Shown: positions 43,911-53,419, numbered from the stretch's first letter. The stretch: DNA of 64,000 nt from Spirochaetota bacterium (GCA_024274705.1 JAJSAL010000067.1:32699-96698), one strand, 5' to 3'. The notes: generated from the sequence alone by a model not told the origin. Made by a program: numbers and translations.

Positions 43911-45530
43911 TTGTCCGTGGCGAAACAGGTTCCCCCCTCCTTCCCGGCAGGAGGTGATAAAAAACGGCCTGGAATAGTTACGGTTTTTACCCGTCTGGGC
44001 CTTCTGGTTCTGTCTGCCTTTCTCTTTGCGTTTTCCTTTCCCAGTGGAATTTCAACGTGGGGACTTTTCCCTCTGGGCTTCATTGCCCTTATACCGCTGT
44101 TTATCGTGGTGCACAGAAGCGGCTGGATCGGTATCTTTCTGTATGGCCTGTTCTATGGTGTGTTGAGCTACGCCATATTCAATTTCTGGCTTCTGCGATT
44201 TCATCCTCTCGCAATTTTTATCGTTCCGGTTATCTACGCAGTCTATTTCCTCATAGTCCTGCCGGTTCTGAAGCTTTGTGATTCCTTCTTCCCCGATTAC
44301 GGGTATCTGGTCCAGGTGCTGATATGGCTCGGATACGAGTATCTGAAAACGACCCGTTTCTTGGGATACGCTTACGGCATCATGGGATATACCCAGTACT
44401 TGGTCCTCCCTTTGATTCGGATATCGTCGATAACCGGTGTATGGGGAGTATCACTCCTCGTTGTATTTCCCTCTGTATATTTCGGTAATGCTCTCAAGGA
44501 GGGTGTTGCGAAGGCTAGACTCTTTATTCGGCGTCACAGGATCGATCTCTTTGTCTATACAGGGCTGTTCATCTTTGTACTCATATTCGGATTCGTAACG
44601 AAGAGTTCCTTTGAAACTTCACCGCAGATCAGGGTTGCCCTTATACAGCATAATGTGGACCCCTGGAAAAATGACTATGAAGAGTCCCTGGACCTGCTGA
44701 TATCGTTGAGCAGGGAAGCGGTACAGGAAGCACCCGATATGGTTGTCTGGTCTGAGACGGCCTTCATTCCGGCTATCGACTACCACACGCGCTACAGGAC
44801 CGACAACGAGGCTTTTCAGCTTGTTAAAAAACTGAAGGATTTCCTGGGCACCCAGGACGTTCCCTATGTCCTGGGTAATGATGATGGTGTTCTGAAAAGG
44901 CTGGGGGGAACCGAACGGATCGACTACAATGCAGCTTTACTCTGGAAGGACGGGGAGTTTGCCCAGATTTACAGAAAACTCCATCTTGTTCCGTTTACCG
45001 AACATTTTCCCTACGAGGAGCAGTTTCCTCGGATATACAACTGGCTGAAACAGGCGGATACCCATTTCTGGGAACCCGGGGATGAATACACCGTTTTTGA
45101 AGCACAAGGGGTGAAGTTTTCCACACCTATCTGCTTCGAGGATACCTTCGGGTATCTTTCCCGAAATTTCATCCGCGCCGGGGCAGACCTGATAGTAAAC
45201 ATTACCAATGACTCCTGGGCACACTCGGTAGCATCGGAAATGCAGCATATGAGCATGGCGGTGTTCCGTGCGGTTGAGGACAAGCGAACAGTTGTCCGCA
45301 GTACGAACGGAGGTATCACCTGCACCATCGATCCGAATGGCAGGATTACATCGATTCTCGATCCGTTTATCCAGGGGTATCTTGTTGCCGATGTCCCTGT
45401 GTACAATAAACGGGTGACACTGTACACAAAATGGGGTGATTGGCTTGGAATTGGGGCTGTATATGCGGGTCTTGTGGTTCTTGCCCTGGGTGTAGTACTG
45501 AGAATAATGAGGAGAAGAAAAGAAGATTGA
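43911..45530 (+). CDS. lnt: Apolipoprotein N-acyltransferase
   Basis: Adds the third acyl chain to lipoproteins in the inner membrane. About seven N-terminal membrane helices (to about residue 225) and a nitrilase-type domain with the catalytic triad visible as Glu in WSETAFIP, Lys in YRKLHLVPFTEHFP and Cys in TPICFEDTFG. A final membrane helix (about 505-530) closes the protein. 539 residues. The start is TTG at 43911 or GTG at 43917, directly after the HU stop. Works downstream of Lgt. Confidence 0.92.
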   Translation: MSVAKQVPPSFPAGGDKKRPGIVTVFTRLGLLVLSAFLFAFSFPSGISTWGLFPLGFIALIPLFIVVHRSGWIGIFLYGLFYGVLSYAIFNFWLLRFHPLAIFIVPVIYAVYFLIVLPVLKLCDSFFPDYGYLVQVLIWLGYEYLKTTRFLGYAYGIMGYTQYLVLPLIRISSITGVWGVSLLVVFPSVYFGNALKEGVAKARLFIRRHRIDLFVYTGLFIFVLIFGFVTKSSFETSPQIRVALIQHNVDPWKNDYEESLDLLISLSREAVQEAPDMVVWSETAFIPAIDYHTRYRTDNEAFQLVKKLKDFLGTQDVPYVLGNDDGVLKRLGGTERIDYNAALLWKDGEFAQIYRKLHLVPFTEHFPYEEQFPRIYNWLKQADTHFWEPGDEYTVFEAQGVKFSTPICFEDTFGYLSRNFIRAGADLIVNITNDSWAHSVASEMQHMSMAVFRAVEDKRTVVRSTNGGITCTIDPNGRITSILDPFIQGYLVADVPVYNKRVTLYTKWGDWLGIGAVYAGLVVLALGVVLRIMRRRKED

Positions 45531-45579
45531 CATTATCCAGGAAGTATAGGAGAATAATTCGATACAGGAGATCCCGGTA

Positions 45580-46305
45580 GTGGACAAAACGAAAATTCTC
45601 ATCGTAGATGATGAACCGATAAATTTGGAATTCTTCGACGTAATGCTTACCAAGCTTGGGTTCGACGTTATAATGGCCGAGGACGGCGAACAGGCTCTGG
45701 AACAGATCCGTTTATACCGTCCGGACCTGGTTATCCTGGATAATATCATGCCGAAACTTTCCGGCTGGGAAGTAACACGAATCGTTAAAAACGACGAAGA
45801 GTTTGAGGATTACAAAGACATTCCAATCATCATGTTTTCCGCCATGGATGATGTAAAAGATAAAATCGAAGGATTTGAATTAGGTGTAGAGGATTATATC
45901 ACCAAACCTTTCAATTTTTCCGAAGTATTTGCCCGTATAAAAGCTGTTCTCCACAGCCGGGAACTCTCAAAACAGGTACTGCAGAAAGAAAGGCGTATCG
46001 CTCAGATCGACTCACTTAATCAATCCCTCATCTTTTTTACAGAGCATTTGCGGAAACCGGTGCTGAAGCTGGTAAAAAGCGCTCAAAAGCTCGATAAATC
46101 AAATCCGGAAGATGTCTCGCGGTTTGTAGATCTGGTTTCCAGGGAAGGAGATGAGGTCCTTGCAGCTCTGGCCGGTGTGAAAGAGGAAATAGAAGATTTA
46201 ATGAATCAGGATGAATTTGAAATTAAACGGGAATTAAGCCTCCAGGATCTGGAAGAAAAGTTCCAGAAGCATTTTGTAGACTGGAAGGTCAAAAATAAAA
46301 ACTAG
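45580..46305 (+). CDS. Response regulator with helical C-terminal extension
   Basis: 241 residues. Receiver domain at about 4-125 with acidic pair DDE (10-12), phospho-acceptor Asp54 (LVILDNIMP), Thr/Ser region MFSAMD and Lys109 (YITKPF). The remaining 115 residues are a charged helical region, without a DNA-binding or enzymatic output domain. GTG start. Next come a 73-residue cyclase-tail protein (16 bases later) and a bactofilin, so the output may be protein-protein binding. No kinase adjacent. Confidence 0.88.
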   Translation: MDKTKILIVDDEPINLEFFDVMLTKLGFDVIMAEDGEQALEQIRLYRPDLVILDNIMPKLSGWEVTRIVKNDEEFEDYKDIPIIMFSAMDDVKDKIEGFELGVEDYITKPFNFSEVFARIKAVLHSRELSKQVLQKERRIAQIDSLNQSLIFFTEHLRKPVLKLVKSAQKLDKSNPEDVSRFVDLVSREGDEVLAALAGVKEEIEDLMNQDEFEIKRELSLQDLEEKFQKHFVDWKVKNKN

Positions 46306-46321
46306 ATCGGGGTTAACTTAA

Positions 46322-46543
46322 GTGATTTCTGATCAGAAAAAAGAAGTGCTCAAACTGTTTGCAGAAGGACGTAAACAGTATAAGCTCATGGAGTTTGAAA
46401 AGGCAAAGAACTTATTCGCCAAAGCTCTGGAGATCGATGCTGAAGACGGCCCTTCGAAGGTCTATTTCGATCGATGTGCCCATTATGTAGAGAATCCTCC
46501 CCCTGAAGATTGGGACGGTGTATTCGTCATGCAGACAAAATAA
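46322..46543 (+). CDS. Stand-alone cyclase-tail protein (TPR-like plus NPPPxDWxG motif)
   Basis: 73 residues: one TPR-like helix pair (FAEGRKQYKLMEFEKAKNLFAKALEID) and the ending CAHYVENPPPEDWDGVFVMQTK. The same C-terminal block ends the cyclase at 11552-12265 (CRGYLKNPPPPDWNGLEILTSK), and similar tails occur on many bacterial class III cyclases. Here it is a separate gene with no catalytic domain. GTG start 16 bases after the response regulator. Possibly a docking or regulatory piece; function not known. Confidence 0.7.
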   Translation: MISDQKKEVLKLFAEGRKQYKLMEFEKAKNLFAKALEIDAEDGPSKVYFDRCAHYVENPPPEDWDGVFVMQTK

Positions 46544-46591
46544 CAGTTTCGTATTCCTGTAAAGAAACGGTAATAAGAACGTGAGATAGGT

Positions 46592-47005
46592 ATGTCAAGA
46601 AATTCTGATAAGAAAGGAATCGAGGAAATTACTACAACACTGGGGAAATCAACGGTCTTTAACGGAACGATGAGATTTTCCAAGTCGCTCAAAATTGACG
46701 GACGTTTCAACGGGAGAATAATATCAAAGGGATTTCTCTACATCGAAGAAGGTGCTTTAGTAAAAGCAGATGTAAAAGTCGGTTCTGTCGTCATCGGTGG
46801 CATCGTCCACGGTAATATCGAGGCATCGGAAAACCTGGAAATGCTCTCAACCGGACAAGTGTTCGGAAATATAAAGACAGCAAAGCTGCGTATTGCCGAT
46901 GGTGTTGTATTCGAAGGCAAATGCGAGATGATTAAAAACCCCGAAACAGTGGACATTTTTTCCACCCCCGTGGAAAAGCTGAAAAGCAAAGTCCAAAGTG
47001 TCTGA
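46592..47005 (+). CDS. Bactofilin (second of two)
   Basis: 137 residues, beta-helix DUF583 core (STVFNGTMRFSKSLKIDGRFNGRIISKGFLYIEEGA, DVKVGSVVIGGIVHGNIEAS, GQVFGNIKTAKLRIADGVVFEGKCEM) with short tails. Clearly related to the bactofilin at 39862 but shorter at the C-terminus. Its stop overlaps the cinA GTG start by 8 bases. Confidence 0.92.
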   Translation: MSRNSDKKGIEEITTTLGKSTVFNGTMRFSKSLKIDGRFNGRIISKGFLYIEEGALVKADVKVGSVVIGGIVHGNIEASENLEMLSTGQVFGNIKTAKLRIADGVVFEGKCEMIKNPETVDIFSTPVEKLKSKVQSV

Positions 47006-48257
47006 CTCACCAATCCGGGCGGGTATTATTCTCATCGGAAATGAACTCACCCGGGGAATAATAGCCGATGCGAATGGCCCCTTTATTGCCGGCAAACTTC
47101 ATGAAACCGGCATATCCCCGGACAGGATATGTATGGTTCCGGACGTACCGGAAAAACTGGAAAACGAGATGAGGCGCTGTATTGAAGAAACAGACCTGAT
47201 CGTAGTAGCCGGCGGCCTCGGGCCGACAGCAGATGACATCACCCGCTATAGTGTGTCTGCAGTAGCCGGGAAACGCCTGGAAGAGAGAGAGGAAATATGG
47301 GATTCTCTGCGGCGGTTTTACGGTGAGCGGGAGATCCCCGGGCCGAACCGGAGACAAACCCTTGTTCCCGAGGGATTTACTGTTATTCCTAATAAAAACG
47401 GAACTGCTCCCGGTTTCTATGGTGATATAGGAGAGGCAACGGTTATCGTACTCCCGGGACCGCCGGGTGAGCTCGTGCCCATGTTCGGTGACCGGGTACT
47501 TCCGCTTATTCAGAAGCGGTTTGATCTGAAACCGGAGATGTCCTTTAAAGGCACGAGTTTTCTTGTTCCGGAATCGAAGCTGGAGCAGGCATTCCAGGAC
47601 TGCTGCAGCCGGGGCGTAACCTGGAACACCAGGATCGAAGAGGATAAGATAACCTTCCGTCTTTACGGGAGTACGGCGGAAAGGCGGAGGGAATCATTTA
47701 TTGCCCTTCAGAACTGTTTCAGCCCGCATGTAATACGGGAAGGAACAGTGGACCCGGTTCTTTCTTTTTTCAACACCCTGGACGCGAAGGGATACAAGGT
47801 GGCAGGAGCAGAATCCTGTACAGGGGGTCTTATTTCTAAAATGATCACTGAGGTCGCCGGGAGCTCCAGAATATTCTGGGGCAGCTTTGTAACTTATGAT
47901 AACCACGCTAAGACGGTACTGGGTGTGGATAGTGCCCTTCTGGAAAAGCATGGAGCAGTTTCCAGGGAAGCTGTAACGGCAATGGTAGAAGCCGTCGGCA
48001 GGCAGTCCGGTGTAGAGTGCGGATATGCCGTTTCCGGTATTGCGGGACCGGAGGGTGGAATGATTGCCAAACCGGTGGGTACTGTCTGGATTGCGTGTGC
48101 AGTGCCGGGGAAAAAGGTGTACTCCCGGTGTTTCGGTTTTCATGGTACCCGGAGCAGTATACGAATAAAAGCTGCGGTAGCAACGATGATTTTAGTTGTA
48201 CTTCTTTTAACAGGAGACGAAACACTTGACAGTGGTGGATTCAAAGAATATATTTAA
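46998..48257 (+). CDS. cinA: CinA family protein (nicotinamide-nucleotide amidase type)
   Basis: 419 residues with both CinA domains: the N-terminal molybdopterin-binding-like domain (IGNELTRGIIADANG, VVAGGLGPTADD, VLPGPPGEL), which in some bacteria acts as ADP-ribose pyrophosphatase, and the C-terminal amidase domain (VAGAESCTGGLISKMIT...GSFVTYDNHAK...YAVSGIAGPEGG). GTG start inside the bactofilin gene. Likely recycles nicotinamide mononucleotide. Confidence 0.92.
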   Translation: MSDSPIRAGIILIGNELTRGIIADANGPFIAGKLHETGISPDRICMVPDVPEKLENEMRRCIEETDLIVVAGGLGPTADDITRYSVSAVAGKRLEEREEIWDSLRRFYGEREIPGPNRRQTLVPEGFTVIPNKNGTAPGFYGDIGEATVIVLPGPPGELVPMFGDRVLPLIQKRFDLKPEMSFKGTSFLVPESKLEQAFQDCCSRGVTWNTRIEEDKITFRLYGSTAERRRESFIALQNCFSPHVIREGTVDPVLSFFNTLDAKGYKVAGAESCTGGLISKMITEVAGSSRIFWGSFVTYDNHAKTVLGVDSALLEKHGAVSREAVTAMVEAVGRQSGVECGYAVSGIAGPEGGMIAKPVGTVWIACAVPGKKVYSRCFGFHGTRSSIRIKAAVATMILVVLLLTGDETLDSGGFKEYI

Positions 48258-48365
48258 ACGGTAAACATTGCTTCGGGAAGAATCCAACATAACTCTTTGA
48301 ATGCAGTATCCTAATCTTTACCTATAGATGATTAAAAATAATATGACCTAGGCAACGGAGTTTTT

Positions 48366-50252
48366 ATGGCATTAATCCGAAAAAAAACCAATCGTCCAGG
48401 GCGTAGGAACGTGCAGGACGAACTTTCCTTCGGTGAAGTAGTACAAGAATCCGCGACTGAGGCAGTCGAAAACAGCATAGAAAAAAAACCTGAATCAATC
48501 GTGGTAAAACCGGTAAAAAAGACCCGCAACCAGACAACAACGGAGCCCCCCGGGGGAAGCAGCCCAGATGGCGGCACCGCAGATTCAGGAAATACAGGGG
48601 TTCAAATTCGAAGTGAAATGAACGGCGAGAAAGGGAACTCCGAGGATAGTACAATGAATGATGAAAATAGTGAATCTCTCTCAAGTAAAACACCGGAAAT
48701 CATGCACCTGAAGGAAAAAAGAGAAATTTCTCCCCATGTAAGCGGATCACAGAAACTGAAAAAACCGCGGACCCGGAAGAAAAAAATTAAAGTGGAGCTC
48801 ATAAAGGATGATTTCCAGGGTGATGGAAACGGATCATACGGAGATGACTCAAACGGGAGAAATACGTCTGCATTCAGTACGACCGGGGAGGAGGCTGCTG
48901 CCGCCAGTGAGCCTGTTTCGAAAGATTATCCGAATGCTTCGCGGAACAGAGTTGGGCCGTCGGATGGAAAGGAAAAGCTCAGTATCAATGAATTGACCCG
49001 GATGAACATGCCTGAGCTGAGGAAGCTTGCCCTTTCAGTCGGTAAATCCCAGGATGAACTGATCTCCCTGAAAAAACAGGAACTGATTTTTCATATTCTC
49101 AAAGCCCATACGCTGGAAGGGGGTGTTATCCATGCATACGGATCTCTGGAAATATTACCTGACGGGTACGGATTCTTACGTTCTCCACAGAACAGTTATC
49201 TTCCCGGTTCGGATGATATTTATATATCGCCCTCCCAAATTCGCCTGTTCAATTTAAGGACGGGAGATACAGTTGCAGGCCAGATCCGTCCGCCGAAAGA
49301 GGGCGAACGATTTTTTGCCATGCTCAGGGTGGAAGGAGTCAATTTCGATGAACCTTCCTCAGCCCAGACACGGATTCCCTTTGATAACCTGACGCCCCTC
49401 TATCCCGATGAGAGACTCAATCTGGAGACTGAAGGGGGTGATCCTTGTACCAGGATGATGAATCTTTTCTGTCCTATCGGAAAAGGACAACGGGGATTGA
49501 TCGTATCCCCGCCACGGACCGGAAAAACGATACTACTCCAGAAAATCGCCAATGCCATAACCACGAATCAGCCCGAGGTTATTCTCATTGTCCTTCTCAT
49601 CGATGAACGGCCGGAGGAAGTAACCGATATGCGGCGGAATGTTAAGGGAGAGGTTATCGCCTCAACCTTTGATGAACAGGCAACCCGCCACGTCCAGGTG
49701 GCCGAAATGGTGATCGAAAAAGCGAAAAGGCTGGTGGAGCATAAGAAGGATGTTGTGATCCTCCTTGATTCTATTACCAGGTTAGCCCGTGCATACAACC
49801 AGACGGTGCCTACTTCGGGTAAAATACTCTCCGGAGGTGTGGATTCCAATGCACTTCACAAACCGAAGCGGTTTTTCGGCGCTGCCAGGAATATCGAAAA
49901 CGGAGGCAGTTTGACTATCGTTGCTACAGCTCTTATCGAAACCGGCAGCAGGATGGATGAGGTTATTTTCGAGGAATTCAAGGGAACAGGAAACATGGAG
50001 ATCAACCTGGACAGGAAACTGTCTGACCGGAGGCTCTTTCCTGCCATCAACATAAAGAAATCGGGTACGAGAAAAGAAGAACTTCTCTTAACCGAGGAAG
50101 AGCTCAATAAAATGTGGATACTCAGGAAAGTGCTGGGCCCCATGGATGATATTCAAATTATCGAACTCCTGATTGACAGAATGAGGAAAACCAAGAATAA
50201 TGAGGCCTTTCTTCGTTCGATGAATACTTCCAGTGTTTCCGATTTCGAATAG
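48366..50252 (+). CDS. rho: Transcription termination factor Rho with long N-terminal extension
   Basis: RNA-dependent helicase that ends transcription. The C-terminal part is standard: Rho N-domain ([16 protein letters not shown]), RNA-binding cold-shock-like domain ([16 protein letters not shown]), Walker [19 protein letters not shown], and the Q/R-loop regions. About the first 205 residues are extra, polar and low in complexity (Lys, Glu, Ser, Gly), as in some high-GC Gram-positive and spirochaete Rho proteins. 628 residues. CGGAG precedes the ATG. rpmE follows 31 bases later. Confidence 0.96.
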   Translation: MALIRKKTNRPGRRNVQDELSFGEVVQESATEAVENSIEKKPESIVVKPVKKTRNQTTTEPPGGSSPDGGTADSGNTGVQIRSEMNGEKGNSEDSTMNDENSESLSSKTPEIMHLKEKREISPHVSGSQKLKKPRTRKKKIKVELIKDDFQGDGNGSYGDDSNGRNTSAFSTTGEEAAAASEPVSKDYPNASRNRVGPSDGKEKLSINELTRMNMPELRKLALSVGKSQDELISLKKQELIFHILKAHTLEGGVIHAYGSLEILPDGYGFLRSPQNSYLPGSDDIYISPSQIRLFNLRTGDTVAGQIRPPKEGERFFAMLRVEGVNFDEPSSAQTRIPFDNLTPLYPDERLNLETEGGDPCTRMMNLFCPIGKGQRGLIVSPPRTGKTILLQKIANAITTNQPEVILIVLLIDERPEEVTDMRRNVKGEVIASTFDEQATRHVQVAEMVIEKAKRLVEHKKDVVILLDSITRLARAYNQTVPTSGKILSGGVDSNALHKPKRFFGAARNIENGGSLTIVATALIETGSRMDEVIFEEFKGTGNMEINLDRKLSDRRLFPAINIKKSGTRKEELLLTEEELNKMWILRKVLGPMDDIQIIELLIDRMRKTKNNEAFLRSMNTSSVSDFE

Positions 50253-50283
50253 AAAGAGAAGATTATCCTTTGGAGGATTAGGT

Positions 50284-50487
50284 ATGAAGAAAGATATACA
50301 TCCGAAATACGGTCCAACTACCATCACATGCGCCTGTGGGAACGTTATAGAAACAAGCTCAACGGCCAAGAATTTAGAGGTGGAAATCTGTTCCAGTTGT
50401 CATCCTTTTTACACTGGAAAGCAGAAGCTGGTAGATACTGCGGGTCGTGTTGAACGGTTCAAAAAGAAATACGGGATCAAAGAGTAA
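50284..50487 (+). CDS. rpmE: 50S ribosomal protein L31
   Basis: 67 residues, [20 protein letters not shown]...[31 protein letters not shown], the zinc-binding L31 type with CAC and CSSC. GGAGG lies before the ATG at 50284. Follows rho, the order I recall in T. pallidum. Confidence 0.97.
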   Translation: MKKDIHPKYGPTTITCACGNVIETSSTAKNLEVEICSSCHPFYTGKQKLVDTAGRVERFKKKYGIKE

Positions 50488-50494
50488 GAGAAAT

Positions 50495-50512
50495 GCTCCG
50501 GGTTCCCGGAGC
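50495..50512 (+). terminator. Hairpin after rpmE, probable terminator
   Basis: A perfect GC-rich palindrome GCTCCGGG/CCCGGAGC with a minimal loop lies 8 bases after the rpmE stop, followed by TGCTTTCCCC, a poor T-run. Termination is likely but may need Rho. Confidence 0.5.
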
Positions 50513-50605
50513 TGCTTTCCCCGTGCAACGCCCGGTACGGCTCTAAAAAATGATATTTTCTTGCACAGAAAGACATTTTCTTATATTATTCTCATGAGGA
50601 TATAA

Positions 50606-51760
50606 ATGAGTAATCTCTTTTCTCTCCATAGGGCAGAATACGGTGTTGAGCCGGAGGTCGTTGTTTCGGCACCTGGAAGTGTTAACCTGATGGGTGAGCA
50701 TACTGATTATAATGACGGCTATGTCATTCAGGCCGCCGTCGTACTGCACGTCGAAGTGGCCCTTTCTCTGCGGAAGGATAATTCATTGAGGTTTTACGCG
50801 GCTGACCTGAGTGAGAGAAAGAGAACCACAATAGCAAACCTTAAATATAAGAGGGAAGACCGGTGGGCGAACTATCCTAAAGGTGTACTATACGAAATCG
50901 CCCAGTTAGGTTATCCCCTCAAGGGTCTGGATATGACGATACGGGGGAACATACCCCAGGGGATAGGACTGGCTGCATCAGCCGCATTGTGTACAGCCTC
51001 CGCAGAAGGAGTGAACCGGCTCCTGGACCTGGATATGACCCAGATGCAGGTAATCCAGTCTTCCTCACTCTCGGAAAAAGCTTTCATCGGGCTGGATACG
51101 GAAATCACCAATCATTTTATCACCTATGTTGCCAAGAAGGGCTCTGCCGTATTTCTCGATAACAGGTCCTTAGCCTATGAGTACATACCTCTTCAGCTGG
51201 ATAAACTGAAAATTCTGATCACCGATTCCAACGTACCGAAAGGTTCAATAGAGCAGGAATTGAAAGAACGGAAAGAAGAGTGCTCCCAGTGCGTAGAGTA
51301 TCTGAACAAGAAAAGACCGGGGAATTCTCTTCGGGATTATTCCATCGACGACCTTCAAAACAGTATGGGATTAATTCCGGAAAATATGCGAAGACTGTGT
51401 CTTCACGTAGTAGAAGAAAACCAGCGGGTTCTCGAAGCCAGGGATTTCCTGAAAAAGGGGAACCTCCCTGCTTATGGAAAACTTTTAAGCCGTTCTCATG
51501 AGAGCCTGAGGGATAATTACGAAGTTTCCTGTCCCGAAATAGATTGGCTGGTAAAACGGGCGGCAGAAATTGACGGTGTGTATGGTTCCCGGCTTACCGG
51601 TTCCGGATTCGGGGGATGTACCATTACCCTGATCCGGGAAGATGCCCTGCCGGAGTACCGGGAACGCCTGGAAGAGTACGAGCACATATTTGGTTTCGAC
51701 GCCACCACTATCCTGTGTGAACCTGCAGACGGGGTAAAGGTCCTGTTTCCCTATGAATAG
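50606..51760 (+). CDS. Galactokinase-like GHMP protein lacking catalytic residues
   Basis: 384 residues with the overall galactokinase fold: APGSVNLMGEHTDYNDGYVI, the ATP loop GIGLAASAALCTA, and the C-terminal GSRLTGSGFGGCTI. Two catalytic residues are changed. The Arg of the signature APGRVNL is Ser here, and the catalytic Asp of GIMDQ aligns with Asn (EITNH in FIGLDTEITNHF). Galactose phosphorylation by the usual mechanism is therefore doubtful. It may bind sugar or ATP, use another substrate, or regulate. No galT or galE nearby. Upstream of surE by 10 bases. Confidence 0.8.
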   Translation: MSNLFSLHRAEYGVEPEVVVSAPGSVNLMGEHTDYNDGYVIQAAVVLHVEVALSLRKDNSLRFYAADLSERKRTTIANLKYKREDRWANYPKGVLYEIAQLGYPLKGLDMTIRGNIPQGIGLAASAALCTASAEGVNRLLDLDMTQMQVIQSSSLSEKAFIGLDTEITNHFITYVAKKGSAVFLDNRSLAYEYIPLQLDKLKILITDSNVPKGSIEQELKERKEECSQCVEYLNKKRPGNSLRDYSIDDLQNSMGLIPENMRRLCLHVVEENQRVLEARDFLKKGNLPAYGKLLSRSHESLRDNYEVSCPEIDWLVKRAAEIDGVYGSRLTGSGFGGCTITLIREDALPEYRERLEEYEHIFGFDATTILCEPADGVKVLFPYE

Positions 51761-51770
51761 AGAATTGTAA

Positions 51771-52511
51771 GTGAACATTCTGATTACAAACGATGACGGC
51801 ATAGAAAGCCCGGGGCTTAAAGCACTGAAATCGTGTTTTAATTCGGAGCATACCGTGTGGGTAGTAGCTCCGGAACGGGAGAGAAGCGGAACATCCCATG
51901 CAATCACCCTGAAAGGGCCGGTTCGGTTCAGAAAAATCGAAGAGAGGACCTACGGCTGCAACGGTACTCCTGCAGACTGTGTCCTCTATTCTATCCTGGG
52001 CGCGTTGGAAACAAAACCGGACCTCATCGTATCAGGAATCAACCTGGGGCCGAACCTGGGAACAGATATCATCTACTCCGGAACCGCCGCTGCGGCCCGC
52101 CAGGCGGCACTCATGGGATACCCGGGAGTTGCCGTTTCCGTCGTATCCTACTCGCCGCCGTTTTTCTTTGCCTCGAGTGCGGAATTTATCAGTCGCAACC
52201 TGGAGAACTTTGTATCCAGGTGGACCTCGGACCATTTTATCAATATCAACATACCAAATAACGAAGAGTCGGATTCCAGGGTGGAGATTACCCGCCCTTC
52301 CATGCGGATCTACCGGGATAAGATAGAGAATTTCGCAGGTCCGAATGGGGACCGTTATTTTTTCTTAAAAGGACCACTGCCGGGAGTTCAGCCGGAAGCG
52401 GGCACTGATTGGGACGCTGTTTCCAGGAATAGTGTGTCCATCTGCCCGGTTCACCTTTATCCTCAGGGTCATATTGGAGAAACACTCTACAGAGAATCGG
52501 ATTTCCAATAA
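51771..52511 (+). CDS. surE: 5'/3'-nucleotidase SurE
   Basis: Metal-dependent survival protein phosphatase acting on nucleoside monophosphates. N-terminus NILITNDDGIESPGLKAL holds the metal-binding Asp pair; APERERSGTSHAIT, GTPADCVLY and SGINLGPNLGTDIIYSGTAAAARQ are typical. 246 residues. GTG start 10 bases after the galactokinase-like gene and 5 bases before the TPR gene. Confidence 0.95.
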   Translation: MNILITNDDGIESPGLKALKSCFNSEHTVWVVAPERERSGTSHAITLKGPVRFRKIEERTYGCNGTPADCVLYSILGALETKPDLIVSGINLGPNLGTDIIYSGTAAAARQAALMGYPGVAVSVVSYSPPFFFASSAEFISRNLENFVSRWTSDHFININIPNNEESDSRVEITRPSMRIYRDKIENFAGPNGDRYFFLKGPLPGVQPEAGTDWDAVSRNSVSICPVHLYPQGHIGETLYRESDFQ

Positions 52512-52516
52512 ATGTT

Positions 52517-53200
52517 ATGAAGGGATCGTTAACCAGAGCACTGAAAAACTACAAAGCCAAAAGGTATGAGAACGCCTTAAAAGAGCTGCTCTCTCTTGAT
52601 AAAGACCCCATGGAGTTTCCTGACATTGCCTATTATCTCGGCCTCTGTTATACCCGGCTGGAGCAATTTGATGACGCCCTTATCTACCTGGAACAGGTGG
52701 TTACATCAGATTCGGATATACTGCACAAATACCAGAGCAGAATGATCCTGAGTTATATCTATACAATAACCAAAAGGCTTTCCCTCGCTCAATTCGAACT
52801 GACTTCCCTGCTCGAGGAGGGATATGAGTCCGCCCAGGTGTACACGGCTCTAAGTTTCATTGCCTACAAACAGAACAGTCTCGATAAAAGTAAAGAATAT
52901 CTCGAACTGGCGGTTTCCCTGGACCCGCAGAATCCGAACACCCTCAATTCCCTCGGTTATATCCTGGCAGAAGAAGGAAAAGATGCAGCGAAAGCGGTAA
53001 CATTTTGTAAAAAGGCGGTGCTTATCAAGCCGGATAATCCTGCATACCTGGATTCCCTGGGCTGGGCATACTTCAAAATGGGGAACATGGAAGAAGCACG
53101 CACGTTTCTGCGGAAAGCACTCAACCTGACATCCGGGGAAAAAGAAAAGACCATTGCCGGACATTTAAAGGAAGTGATAGAGGCGGAACACAACGATTAA
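52517..53200 (+). CDS. TPR protein
   Basis: 227 residues made of about five tetratricopeptide repeats (for example YYLGLCYTRLEQFDDALIYLEQVV, FIAYKQNSLDKSKEYLELAVSLDP, LGWAYFKMGNMEEARTFLRKALNL). No signal peptide, so cytoplasmic. Scaffold for protein contacts; partner unknown. Third gene of the galactokinase-like/surE/TPR unit. Confidence 0.82.
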   Translation: MKGSLTRALKNYKAKRYENALKELLSLDKDPMEFPDIAYYLGLCYTRLEQFDDALIYLEQVVTSDSDILHKYQSRMILSYIYTITKRLSLAQFELTSLLEEGYESAQVYTALSFIAYKQNSLDKSKEYLELAVSLDPQNPNTLNSLGYILAEEGKDAAKAVTFCKKAVLIKPDNPAYLDSLGWAYFKMGNMEEARTFLRKALNLTSGEKEKTIAGHLKEVIEAEHND

Positions 53201-53254
53201 AAAAACCGTTAAGTACTTCGGTATTTACGTCGAAAATGATATTGGAGTGCTGTT

Positions 53255-53416
53255 ATGATTGAATCGATACCAAATACACAGCCAATTATACAAAAAGTTC
53301 CACAACCGGAAAAGGCACTAATCGATCTGCGGCAGATCAAGGCAATCCTGTACCTGGCGCTTCGCGGAGAGGTTGCTCTTCCTGTTGAAGAGCGCAAGGT
53401 AGATATCTTTGCCTGA
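53255..53416 (+). CDS. Small protein (53 aa), unknown
   Basis: 53 residues, MIESIPNTQPIIQKVPQPEK..., with an amphipathic helix (ALIDLRQIKAILYLALRGEV) and the ending LPVEERKVDIFA. TTGGAG lies at good distance before the ATG. The stop is 3 bases from the ATG of the NHL/vWA protein, so the two are likely co-translated. No family recognised. Confidence 0.55.
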   Translation: MIESIPNTQPIIQKVPQPEKALIDLRQIKAILYLALRGEVALPVEERKVDIFA

Positions 53417-53419
53417 TTG

